A stretch of DNA of 64,000 bases, from assembly GCA_910587045.1 (NCBI GenBank), contig CAJULG010000004.1, positions 1 through 64,000 of the forward strand, given 5' to 3'. The stretch comes from an uncultured Lachnospiraceae bacterium (GTDB lineage Bacteria; Bacillota; Clostridia; Lachnospirales; Lachnospiraceae). Below are positions 1 through 8,649 of the stretch, one piece after another. Under the pieces are notes generated by a model. The model did not search any database and was not told the DNA's origin. It saw only the letters and a program-made list of their open reading frames with translations. The stretch's first letter is position 1. Each line of letters begins with the position of its first letter. The translations under genes and the position numbers were made by a program.

Positions 1-905
<905 letters not shown>

Positions 906-971
906 AGAAGAAAGCGGAGGCATGATGGATGTGGAGGAAGACCGGGGACGGTCAGGAGTTTCTGTATGATG

Positions 972-1032
972 TTTTGAAGGTGCAGGAGCCATGCGGGACC
1001 GCAAGCTGGCATTGCAATAACAATCTTCAAAA
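972..1032 (+). other. Structured spacer hairpin between 23S and tRNA-Asp
   Basis: TTTTGAAG at 972-979 is perfectly complementary to CTTCAAAA at 1025-1032. The enclosed segment contains further short complementary arms (TGCA with TGCA, GCCA with TGGC). It sits where a 5S gene is normally found but shows none of the conserved 5S segments. It may be a processing stem of the rRNA-tRNA precursor; that role is inference. Confidence 0.45.
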
Positions 1033-1043
1033 TAGTAACGAAT

Positions 1044-1117
1044 GGCCCAGTGGCTCAGTTGGTTAGAGCGTCGCCCTGTCACGGCGAAGGTCGAGGGTTC
1101 GAGTCCCTTCTGGGTCG
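1044..1117 (+). tRNA. tRNA-Asp (anticodon GTC)
   Basis: Full cloverleaf. The acceptor arm GGCCCAG pairs with CTGGGTC (one G-U), the anticodon stem TCGCC/GGCGA encloses a loop with GTC, and the T-arm carries GGTTCGAGTCC. The discriminator is G and no CCA is encoded. It is first of four tRNAs behind the 23S gene, probably cotranscribed with it. Confidence 0.95.
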
Positions 1118-1123
1118 TTATAT

Positions 1124-1196
1124 GGGATCTTAGCTCAGCTGGGAGAGCATCTGCCTTACAAGCAGAGGGTCATAGGTTCGAGCCCTATAGGTCCCA
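1124..1196 (+). tRNA. tRNA-Val (anticodon TAC)
   Basis: Cloverleaf with acceptor GGGATCT paired to AGGTCCC, anticodon stem TCTGC/GCAGA with TAC in the loop, and a T-loop GGTTCGAGCCC. It lies six bases after tRNA-Asp. No CCA is encoded. Confidence 0.95.
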
Positions 1197-1231
1197 TTTT
1201 TTGTGTAATAAATTAAGTATTTTCATACAAT

Positions 1232-1313
1232 GGATGGATTCCCGAGTGGCCAAAGGGGACAGACTGTAAATCTGCTGCATCATGCTTCGGTGGTTCGAAT
1301 CCACCTCCATCCA
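1232..1313 (+). tRNA. tRNA-Tyr (anticodon GTA)
   Basis: This is an 82-nt class II tRNA with a long variable arm. Acceptor GGATGGA pairs with TCCATCC, GTA lies in the loop AGACTGTAAATCT, and the T-arm has GGTTCGAATCC. The long variable arm (roughly TGCATCATGCTTCG) fits bacterial tRNA-Tyr. Confidence 0.95.
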
Positions 1314-1322
1314 CTTATATAA

Positions 1323-1396
1323 CGCGGGGTGGAGCAGTCTGGAAGCTCGCCGGGCTCATAACCCGGAGGTCATAGGTTCAAATCCTGTCCCCGCTA
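1323..1396 (+). tRNA. Initiator tRNA-Met (anticodon CAT)
   Basis: Acceptor CGCGGGG faces CCCCGCT, so the first pair (C1 with T72) is mismatched, a hallmark of initiator tRNA. The anticodon stem has the three consecutive G-C pairs (GGG-CTCATAA-CCC) that also mark initiators. It is last of the rRNA-linked tRNAs. Confidence 0.93.
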
Positions 1397-1405
1397 CTGC
1401 AGATG

Positions 1406-1442
1406 AGCATAATTTCTTATGAGATTATGCTTATTTTTATTT
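1406..1442 (+). terminator. Terminator of the rRNA/tRNA unit
   Basis: AGCATAAT at 1406-1413 pairs with ATTATGCT at 1424-1431 and is followed by a T-rich run to about 1442. It sits ten bases after the last tRNA. Confidence 0.8.
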
Positions 1443-1573
1443 CCGTGAAGGCCAATGCCGCCTATGTGGACTTCTGTAATAAAAAGTGCAGAAATAGTGG
1501 AGAAGTTTATATTCAAGTGATATAATTAAAAAACATATTTGTAAGGAAAAAGGAGTATGTGGCAGGAATAAGC

Positions 1574-2389
1574 ATGGAATTATATGAATTGTATCGATTG
1601 ATCAATCTGCAAACGGAGATGATCCAGGAATTAAAGGTTGTCAGTGGACAACTGAATATAAATCAGTTTGATCTATATCTGGAAATGCTGATGGATAGAA
1701 ATACAGCGGCGCAGGCATACAGGGATCTGAAAGCGTTATTAGCTGAAGATAAGGATAATATAAAAATGCTATATTGCCAGCTGGAATGCGCTCGCCGGAT
1801 ACTTGATAAATATCAGGCAAAGCATATTTCATATGCTGTATATATAGATACGATGCAATGCTTTACCCGATTTATAGAAGAATGTAAAAGGAAAAATGGC
1901 CGGATGTTTTTTGACAGAGGATGGTGGACGTATAGACAGGTCAGCATGTGTATATTTCGCATAGGTGAATTAGAATATGAGTTTAATAAGTATGAAGGTG
2001 AAAATGTTATTGTGATTCATATACCATCCGATGTGAATTTAACAAAGGAGGCTGTTGATCATTCGCTGGAGCAGGCAGGAATATTCTTTCAAACATATTA
2101 TAAGGATTATGAATATAAAGGATATACCTGTGATTCATGGTTACTGTCACCGGTCTTGAGATCATTGTTGCCGGAAAAGTCAAATATATTGTCATTTCAA
2201 AAACGGTTTGATATTATACAGGAAAATAAAGAGGACAGGGAGTATATTGAGTGGTTGTTTCAGGTTCCGGCTGATACGGATTATGAAGTTTTGCCTGTAG
2301 AGACCGGTTTACAAAGGAATGTCAGGGAACTGCTTCTGAATAGCGGGGCCGTTGGCTGTGCGTATGGCGTGATGAAAGGATACAGTTGA
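1574..2389 (+). CDS. Acyltransferase-domain protein (GNAT-like N/C type)
   Basis: A 271-residue cytosolic protein. The C-terminal half carries the pattern of the GNAT-like C-terminal family: IHIPSD around residue 155, CDSWLLSP near 205, ILSFQKRF, and a final LLNSGAVGCAYGVM segment. The N-terminal half is helical and charged, like the partner N-terminal domain. Substrate and reaction are unknown. A GTG at 1559 is possible, but the strong AAGGAG lies only three bases before it; the ATG at 1574 follows AGGA by six bases and is preferred. The gene is monocistronic between two terminators. Confidence 0.75.
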   Translation: MELYELYRLINLQTEMIQELKVVSGQLNINQFDLYLEMLMDRNTAAQAYRDLKALLAEDKDNIKMLYCQLECARRILDKYQAKHISYAVYIDTMQCFTRFIEECKRKNGRMFFDRGWWTYRQVSMCIFRIGELEYEFNKYEGENVIVIHIPSDVNLTKEAVDHSLEQAGIFFQTYYKDYEYKGYTCDSWLLSPVLRSLLPEKSNILSFQKRFDIIQENKEDREYIEWLFQVPADTDYEVLPVETGLQRNVRELLLNSGAVGCAYGVMKGYS

Positions 2390-2395
2390 AATAAC

Positions 2396-2436
2396 AAGGG
2401 CAGAAATCTGAAAACAGGTTTCTGCCCTTATATTAT
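2396..2436. terminator. Bidirectional terminator
   Basis: AAGGGCAGAAA at 2396-2406 pairs with TTTCTGCCCTT at 2419-2429, with AT-rich sequence on both sides. It lies between the rightward acyltransferase gene and the leftward operon ending at 2472 and probably ends both. Confidence 0.75.
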
Positions 2437-2471
2437 ATTGTTTTAATCAAGACAGGCGACCGGATGGTTCC

Positions 2472-4628
2472 TTATTTAGCTTCAATGGAATCTGTCCGAT
2501 AGATGAATTTTACCTGTCCGGACATATCATCCGAAATACCGGAGAAGGAATTGTAGTTTTTGGATACATCTGCGGTTGCCCGGATTCTGGTAACCAGTCC
2601 GCCCAGATCTCCATCGACAGCATCTACAAGCTTCTGGATGCCTTCCTCATTAAGCTGCTTCAGACCATCGGATAAGGACATGGCACCGTCACGCAGATCC
2701 GTTACGCCCTTTGTCAGGGCCGGAGTTCCGTTCTTCAATGTCAGGATACCATTGTACAGATCATTTGCACCTGCGTTTAATTCTGCGCTGCCTGCTTTTA
2801 ACTGACCGGCACCGGCATTCAGGGCATCTGCGCCGCTCTTGGCGGAAGCGACGCCGGCGGTATACTGATTCAGTCCGACATAAAAGGTATTATAGCTGTC
2901 AAGCTGCTGCTTCAGGGCGGAGATGGAAGCGGCGCCGGATTTTGCCTGCTCCAGTGCAGCAGTGATCTTTCCCTGTACCTCGGCAGAGTTCATGTTCTGT
3001 TCAATGAGGATCGGTATCTGTTCCTCTGTCTTGGCGGCGATCAGAGCCTGCACCTGTTCGGTCTGTAATTGTGCTGCTACCTGCTGGTCAAAGGCTGCCT
3101 TTACAGAATCGCTGTTCATCTGGTTATCAACAGTGGCGCTGATCTGTGCCTGCTGTTCCTCTGATATCGTACCATCTGCAATACCGCTTTCATAGCTTTC
3201 TCTGGTAAGGCCCATTGCTGCCAGTACCTGTTCCTCCACATTGGAACGAACAGCAGCGGTGACCTGTACGCTTATTTCCTGCTGTACGGTAGCGGTAACA
3301 GCGGCAGTGATCGTATCCCTGGATGCGTAGACCTGACTGGTAACTGCTTCGAGAGCGGCGGCATGGGCCTGCTCTGCCACGCTGGTTTCATCAAGAGATG
3401 CGATCAGGGCATTTAAGGTTTCCGCATAGTTTTCTATCGTCAGCTTTGGTACAGAGAGCCCTGCAGCGGCAAGCTGGGAATCGGCCATGCTCAGCAAGGA
3501 ATCAAATACCTGTCTTGATCCGGCGTTCAGAGAGTCGCTGTTTGATGCCAGTTCGCCAAGTCCGCTGGCAAGTGCACTGGCGCCATCTGCCAGATCGGAG
3601 GCACCGCTGCTTAAAGTACCGGTCCCGGTCTTCAATCGTTCTGCTCCCTCTGCCAGCTGGTCGATTCCGCTGATCAGTTCACCGGATTTATCAAGCAGGG
3701 TGCAAAGTCCGCCATAAAGCTGAGAGGAGCCATCCATTAACTGCTCCATAGCATCTGTCAGATCATTCAGGGAAGCCTTCAGATCGTCAAATGAATCCAG
3801 TTCCTCCGTATCAAGGTCGTTAAATACCTCGTTGGTAGCAACCGTGATCGTATTGGACATTTCAAAATCCGTTACATCCGCAGTGATCTCTACATAATCC
3901 GGAATCTCAAGCTTATCGGAATCAACCGCCAGATTATCCTGAAGTCCGGGAAACGCGATGCCTACAACAACGGTGCGATCCCCGTCATTGATCAGCTTAC
4001 CGTTGCTTACCTCCACGTTGGTAAAGGAATCGTTATCCAGGATCATACCGGACAGCATAGCGAAAGGAACATAGATCTCTTCTTTTGTTCCGTCAATCTC
4101 GACGGTCTCAGACTGGTGATTTGTATAATCGAAACGGATCGTTACCTTACCGCTCTGTCCGGCAAGCTCGGACGGAGAAACGCTCTTTCCGTCCAGCTTG
4201 TAGGAAACGGATAAGGCTACCGGAACCTCCAGTGCGATGTCTCCCTGATAGTAGACATCATTGCCGTTTGCATCCCAGACCCGCATATTGTCACCGTTCA
4301 TAGTATAGCTTTCACCCTCCCGGACCGCTTCTACATTGGAGAGGTCGGACTGGTCGGAAAGGGCTGTGCTTCCCAGCGTATTTTTGATCCAGTCACTGAC
4401 AATGATCTTTTCAACATTGCCATCTGCACCGGCCAGTACATAGACGGTTTCATCCTTTCTTACCTCGGATTGTGCTTTATTTTCAGAAGCGGCCGGAGCG
4501 GCCTCTGTGACCGCTGCCGGGGCAGTGTTAGTTACGCTTGTGGCATGGACAGTAGCACCTACGCCGCCGACGAGCAGGACTCCGCATAACAGAATGGAAA
4601 CCGGTTTTATTAAATCCTTTTTGATCAT
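2472..4628 (-). CDS. Secreted YhgE/Pip-like repeat protein, MMPL partner
   Basis: A 718-residue exported protein. Residues 1-30 form a signal peptide (KKDLIKP, a hydrophobic core, then TVHATS). Residues about 50-270 are beta-rich. From about 290 onward the protein is alpha-helical with repeated L-x-x-G-A/S-x-x-L heptads such as LADGASALASG and LNAGAGQLKAG, as in the extracellular part of YhgE/Pip-family membrane proteins. It ends in hydrophilic sequence with no C-terminal membrane segment, unlike YhgE. It is the last gene of the TetR-DUF308-MMPL operon, 69 bases behind the transporter, with AGGAGG before the ATG. A role as extracellular adaptor for the transporter is inference. Confidence 0.7.
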   Translation of the reverse strand: MIKKDLIKPVSILLCGVLLVGGVGATVHATSVTNTAPAAVTEAAPAASENKAQSEVRKDETVYVLAGADGNVEKIIVSDWIKNTLGSTALSDQSDLSNVEAVREGESYTMNGDNMRVWDANGNDVYYQGDIALEVPVALSVSYKLDGKSVSPSELAGQSGKVTIRFDYTNHQSETVEIDGTKEEIYVPFAMLSGMILDNDSFTNVEVSNGKLINDGDRTVVVGIAFPGLQDNLAVDSDKLEIPDYVEITADVTDFEMSNTITVATNEVFNDLDTEELDSFDDLKASLNDLTDAMEQLMDGSSQLYGGLCTLLDKSGELISGIDQLAEGAERLKTGTGTLSSGASDLADGASALASGLGELASNSDSLNAGSRQVFDSLLSMADSQLAAAGLSVPKLTIENYAETLNALIASLDETSVAEQAHAAALEAVTSQVYASRDTITAAVTATVQQEISVQVTAAVRSNVEEQVLAAMGLTRESYESGIADGTISEEQQAQISATVDNQMNSDSVKAAFDQQVAAQLQTEQVQALIAAKTEEQIPILIEQNMNSAEVQGKITAALEQAKSGAASISALKQQLDSYNTFYVGLNQYTAGVASAKSGADALNAGAGQLKAGSAELNAGANDLYNGILTLKNGTPALTKGVTDLRDGAMSLSDGLKQLNEEGIQKLVDAVDGDLGGLVTRIRATADVSKNYNSFSGISDDMSGQVKFIYRTDSIEAK

Positions 4629-4697
4629 AAGATTACCTCCTAATAAGTTGTTTTAACCTGATATATTTCATAATCATATTGGCCAAAGCTTATGGTT

Positions 4698-6788
4698 CTA
4701 TATTGGCTTTGGAATGTGCATGACCTTCTTCTTCATACCCAGCGTGGAAGCCAGGATCAGCCTGTCACAGAGCATCAGCAGTGCAGGAAGGATAAAGATA
4801 ACGCACAGCATACTTACGACGGCACCTCTTGCCATCAGCATACACATAGAACTGATAATGTCGATGTCCGAGTATACAGCCACACCGAAGGTAGCGGCAA
4901 ACAGTCCCATTCCGCTGACGATGATGGATGGTATAGAGGCGGAAAGTGCGGTGGATACCGCCCGGTGCTTATCATTTCCTGCGATCCGCTCCATTTTATA
5001 CCGGGTTGTCATTAAAATGGCATAATCGACGGTTGCGCCGAGCTGAATCGTGCTGATGCAGATCGGTGCGATAAACGGAAGCGACTGACCAAGGTAATGT
5101 GGCAGGCCCAGGTTAATGAAGATAGCGAGCTCGATAACCGAGATCAGGATGAACGGAAGGGAAATACTCTTTTCCACCAGCGCGATGATAACGAAGATCG
5201 CAACGATGGAGATCGCATTTACCACCTGGAAATCATGGTTGGTGGTTTCAATCATGTCCTTCATGCAAGGCGCTTCTCCGATCAGCATACCGCTTTCGTC
5301 ATATTTTTTCAGGATAGCATTCAGACTGTCAATCTGTTCGTTTACAGCATCGCTGGCCACCTTATATTCAGAGTTGATGAGCAGCAGCTCCCACTTGTCA
5401 TTTTCCAGGATATCCTTGATATCCTGCGGCAGGATCTCTTCCGGTACACGGGAGCCAAGAACGGATTCTAACCCCAGTACATACTTGATGCCATTCACAT
5501 CCTCCATTTCGTCGATCATGGCGCGAACCTCCTTAGAAGGAAGGCTGGCATCCACTAGGACCATATGGGTGGATGCGATGTTGAAGTCCTCGGAAAGTTT
5601 GGAGTTGGCAATAACATATTCCATGTCCTCCGGCAGACACTGGCCCATATCATAATAGACCTCATTGTTTGTTTTCTTATAGCCATACAGGGCAGGTACG
5701 ATCAGTACTGCAAAGCAGATCAGAAAGACCGGAAATACCCTGGTGATCCCGTTTGCAAACTTCGTCATATTCGGGATCAGTGAGCGGTGCTTGGTCTTTT
5801 GCAATGGCTTATCAAATACCAGGATCAGTGACGGAAGCACTGTTACACAGCCGATCACGCCGAGAATAACGCCCTTTGCCATGACAATGCCCAGATCCCG
5901 TCCAAGCGTGAAGGACATAAAGCAGAGTGCGGCAAATCCGGCAACGGTAGTAATGGAGCTGCCCACGACGGAGGTCAGGGTTTCATGGATGGCAAGCGCC
6001 ATGGCTTCATGGATATCGGAAACCTTTGCCCGCTGTTCATTGTAGCTGTGCCATAGGAAAATGGAGTAATCCATAGTAACTGCAAGCTGCAGGACTGCGG
6101 AAAGCGCTTTGGTGATATAGGATATCTCACCAAAGAAATAGTTACTGCCCAGGTTCAGAAGGATCATCATGCCGATGGAAGCCAGAAAGACGAACGGTAC
6201 CAGCCAGCCGTCCAGCAGCAGAATCATGGCGAGACAGGCGAGTAATACGGCAAGGCCGACGTAGATCGGTTCCTCCTGCTCACACAGGTTCTTCAGATCG
6301 GTTACCAGTGCTGACATGCCGGATACAAAGCATTGCTCTCCGGCAATGGCTCGAATATCACTGATCGCATCTATGGTAACATCAGCAGAGGTAGAGCTGT
6401 CGAAAAATACGGCGATCATGGTAGCATTGCCGGTATTGAATTCATTATAAATGGAATCCGGCAGAAGCTCTTTTGGAACCGATACATCCGCAAGAGAGGA
6501 GTACCAGAGTACAGTGTCCACATGATCTACGGTTTCAAGACGTTCCACCAGAGCCGCTACATCCGGATCTGACATATCTTCTACAATGATCAGAGAGAAG
6601 GCTCCCTTGCCAAAGTCATTTAAGAGTTCGTTTTGTCCGACTACCGTGTCCGTATCTTCCGGCAGGTAATCGAGCATGTCATAGTTGATTCTGGTTCCGA
6701 TCACGCCGAGTATGGATGGAATCATCAGCAAAAGGGTAACGATCAGGATCGGAATCCGGTATTTTACTACTGCTTTTGGAAAACGCAT
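4698..6788 (-). CDS. MMPL/RND-family transporter
   Basis: A 696-residue polytopic membrane protein with the duplicated RND layout. There is an N-terminal membrane helix, a soluble loop at about 35-165, a helix bundle at about 170-345, a second helix near 350-370, a second loop at about 375-520, and a final bundle at about 530-680. Each bundle carries the charged motif of MMPL proteins: TMDYSIFLWHSY and GATVDYAILMTT supply the membrane Asp residues. The family exports lipids or hydrophobic compounds using proton motive force; the substrate here is unknown. AAGGAGATG lies upstream of the ATG. TetR control from the promoter near 7470 is likely. Confidence 0.85.
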   Translation of the reverse strand: MRFPKAVVKYRIPILIVTLLLMIPSILGVIGTRINYDMLDYLPEDTDTVVGQNELLNDFGKGAFSLIIVEDMSDPDVAALVERLETVDHVDTVLWYSSLADVSVPKELLPDSIYNEFNTGNATMIAVFFDSSTSADVTIDAISDIRAIAGEQCFVSGMSALVTDLKNLCEQEEPIYVGLAVLLACLAMILLLDGWLVPFVFLASIGMMILLNLGSNYFFGEISYITKALSAVLQLAVTMDYSIFLWHSYNEQRAKVSDIHEAMALAIHETLTSVVGSSITTVAGFAALCFMSFTLGRDLGIVMAKGVILGVIGCVTVLPSLILVFDKPLQKTKHRSLIPNMTKFANGITRVFPVFLICFAVLIVPALYGYKKTNNEVYYDMGQCLPEDMEYVIANSKLSEDFNIASTHMVLVDASLPSKEVRAMIDEMEDVNGIKYVLGLESVLGSRVPEEILPQDIKDILENDKWELLLINSEYKVASDAVNEQIDSLNAILKKYDESGMLIGEAPCMKDMIETTNHDFQVVNAISIVAIFVIIALVEKSISLPFILISVIELAIFINLGLPHYLGQSLPFIAPICISTIQLGATVDYAILMTTRYKMERIAGNDKHRAVSTALSASIPSIIVSGMGLFAATFGVAVYSDIDIISSMCMLMARGAVVSMLCVIFILPALLMLCDRLILASTLGMKKKVMHIPKPI

Positions 6789-6821
6789 GTTGTTTTACAT
6801 CTCCTTACTTAATCATTTACT

Positions 6822-7388
6822 TCAATATACATTCGGTTTCTGGTGCCTGATGATCTTGACCGTGGTAAGCATGGTGCAGAGGTTCAGGATTCCTTCTGCC
6901 AGCAGTGAGATTCCCAGTATCACGGTGAGGATGGCGCTGCTTTCGCTCGGGCGGAAGATAAGAATGCTGCCGCAGATCACAGTCAGAATGGAACAGGCCA
7001 GGATCAGCCACCATTGACGGATGCCAAAGACTCTGGAGTCTATTGCAATCTGAATCTTGAACAGTCCGTCTGCAAGTACGGAAATCCCCAGCGTGATACA
7101 GATGAAGTTCATCAGGCTGCCGGGATGGGTCAGCATGATGGTGCCGATAATGATCATCATGATCCCGAACGCAAGATCATATTGAAAGGCCAGACGGTAT
7201 AAGTCCCTGGAGAAGAACCCGACCAGCTTGATCATGCCGAACAGGGTGAAGATAATTCCGCATATGATGCCGAGCATAGCAGCGGAAAAGTCCGGAACTG
7301 CGATCAGGATGATTCCCAATATGCATAGTGCGGCGGATATGATGATATAGCCAATCTTTGCTGTCCGCATAGGGGCTATGGAACGCAT
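6822..7388 (-). CDS. DUF308 (HdeD-like) membrane protein
   Basis: A 188-residue protein made almost entirely of about six short hydrophobic helices joined by tight turns (for example IGYIIISAALCILGII and LTVILGISLLAEGIL). Three similar helix-pair units suggest the DUF308/HdeD repeat. The start is the ATG after AGGAGGTGTACAC; an upstream in-frame ATG at 7406 would place the Shine-Dalgarno inside the gene. It is first in the operon after the TetR-controlled promoter, 33 bases before the MMPL gene. The function of this family in Firmicutes is not established. Confidence 0.75.
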   Translation of the reverse strand: MRSIAPMRTAKIGYIIISAALCILGIILIAVPDFSAAMLGIICGIIFTLFGMIKLVGFFSRDLYRLAFQYDLAFGIMMIIIGTIMLTHPGSLMNFICITLGISVLADGLFKIQIAIDSRVFGIRQWWLILACSILTVICGSILIFRPSESSAILTVILGISLLAEGILNLCTMLTTVKIIRHQKPNVY

Positions 7389-7468
7389 GTGTACACCTCC
7401 TGTCATTCAGACCAGTCATTCAAACCGGTGTTTTTACGGTTTCAATCTACCAAAAACAGCTGAAAATA

Positions 7469-7525
7469 AAAATAGGCAATTCACCCGCAGTTGACAAAAA
7501 ATTAGTCAACAGAGGTAAATTGCCT
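7469..7525 (-). promoter_or_regulatory. Promoter with overlapping inverted repeats (TetR operator candidate)
   Basis: Read leftward, TTGTCA (7492-7497), 17 bp and TATTTT (7469-7474) form a promoter for the DUF308-MMPL operon. It is covered by nested inverted repeats: AGGCAATT (7474-7481) with AATTGCCT (7518-7525), and TTGAC with GTCAA around 7491-7509. Such symmetry over the promoter fits a TetR-family operator. The same sequence lies 36 bp behind tetR and could also terminate it. Confidence 0.6.
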
Positions 7526-7561
7526 AAAAACCAGACAAAGAGATCGCTTTGCCCAAAGAGG

Positions 7562-8143
7562 CTATTCCAAAGCCGGAGATTTGCCGGCATGCTCCCGGCA
7601 CCGCTGTATCATTTCATGGGACAGCCCGTGACACAGGGAAAGGAGATGGTGTAATTTATCAATGGCATCATCCGGCATACCGGTAATGATCCATTCCGTA
7701 ACCACGCCGTATAACTCGCATTTGACAAACAGGATCAGGATGCTCCTGTCCTCTTCGGTTACTCCATCCTTGCCGAATACCGTATTGAAATAGGTGGTGA
7801 CAACGTATTCGCAGATACGCATCAGATACTGCTCATAAATGTTGCGGTTAACGGAATGATAGATATGTAAAATAGCTTTTTTGTTATTCAGTGTAAAATG
7901 AAATGCAGCGTCGAAGGCTTCCTCGATCGAGCTGATATTCGGATACTGCCGGATCAGGGTATCTGCCGCATCCGTAACGATCTCCTCAATCAGTGCCGGA
8001 ATATCGTGAAAATGGTAGTAGAAGGAGTTGCGGTTGATCCCGCAGTCCTCTACAATATCCCGAACACTGATCTGATTTAAGGGCTGTTCATTCAGAAGCT
8101 TCAAAAAGGATGCTTTAATCGCTTGCTTTGTAAAATTCGGCAT
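7562..8143 (-). CDS. TetR/AcrR-family transcriptional regulator
   Basis: A 193-residue one-domain regulator. The N-terminal helix-turn-helix is clear: ISVRDIVEDCGINRNSFYYHF at residues about 25-45, with the TetR-typical NSFYYHF ending. The remaining helices form a ligand-binding domain without recognisable specificity. AAAGGAGAGATCAAC precedes the ATG. It is transcribed in the same direction as the MMPL operon downstream, with an inverted repeat and promoter in between, so it most likely represses that operon. The effector is unknown. Confidence 0.85.
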   Translation of the reverse strand: MPNFTKQAIKASFLKLLNEQPLNQISVRDIVEDCGINRNSFYYHFHDIPALIEEIVTDAADTLIRQYPNISSIEEAFDAAFHFTLNNKKAILHIYHSVNRNIYEQYLMRICEYVVTTYFNTVFGKDGVTEEDRSILILFVKCELYGVVTEWIITGMPDDAIDKLHHLLSLCHGLSHEMIQRCREHAGKSPALE

Positions 8144-8165
8144 GTTGATCTCTCCTTTTATGTTT

Positions 8166-8280
8166 TATACTTTGCTGCTGCCCCTCCTCAGGTCATATCT
8201 GACAGCTTCTTTGGATTACTGCTTTCTGCCTTCAGGACTCCTCCCGGCTTGCGCCGGGCCCCTCCTCAAGGCAAAGTATA
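8166..8280. repeat. MITE-like dispersed repeat with terminal inverted repeats
   Basis: TATACTTTGC at 8166-8175 is the exact reverse complement of GCAAAGTATA at 8271-8280, bounding a 115-bp segment. Inside, on the minus strand, a hairpin core (8228-8272) reads GCCTTGAGGAGGGGCCC, a GCAA-capped GC stem, then GGGAGGAGTCCTGAAGGC. A closely related core occurs at 31478-31519 and a 3' half near 11946. There is no coding capacity. The remaining upstream sequence to 8480 shows nothing further that I recognise. Confidence 0.6.
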
Positions 8281-8484
8281 TCATAACATTATAGTTTTTT
8301 CCATGGCAGAAAACAAGGCAGACATACACCAGTAGTTGCACCAGCCGGGGGGTTTGATTGTACCTGCTTCGTATACCAGCATCTTTTGCCTGCCGGCATG
8401 ATAGCATATGCGGATACAGCTTCAATATGCGAAAAGGAGTTGGTTCAGTGACAGGACACAATGGTTGTTGTGCCTTATATTTTA

Positions 8485-8513
8485 TGGTAAATAGAGTGTG
8501 AAAGTGCTATAAT
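8485..8513 (+). promoter_or_regulatory. Probable promoter of the decarboxylase gene
   Basis: TATAAT at 8508-8513 follows a poor -35 (TGGTAA at 8485-8490) at a 17-bp spacing. The roughly 130-nt leader that follows contains a short hairpin (ACCGT with ACGGT near 8560-8580). Nothing else fits as a promoter in the 8280-8640 gap. Confidence 0.4.
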
Positions 8514-8649
8514 CAAATCTACAGTATTTTGACCGGAACGATCGGCCGGATCATGAATTACCGTTCACAGGCATGACGGTGAAAGAAAGAAGTTACCGGA
8601 TATTCTAATTATTTACAATGAAAGAATGGTAAAAAAGGAAGGAGACCCC

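Noticed and set aside
5116..5655. Plus-strand 179-codon frame opposite the MMPL gene
   Set aside because: Codon shadow of the transporter; composition rich in Ser, Ile and Arg with no signals of its own.
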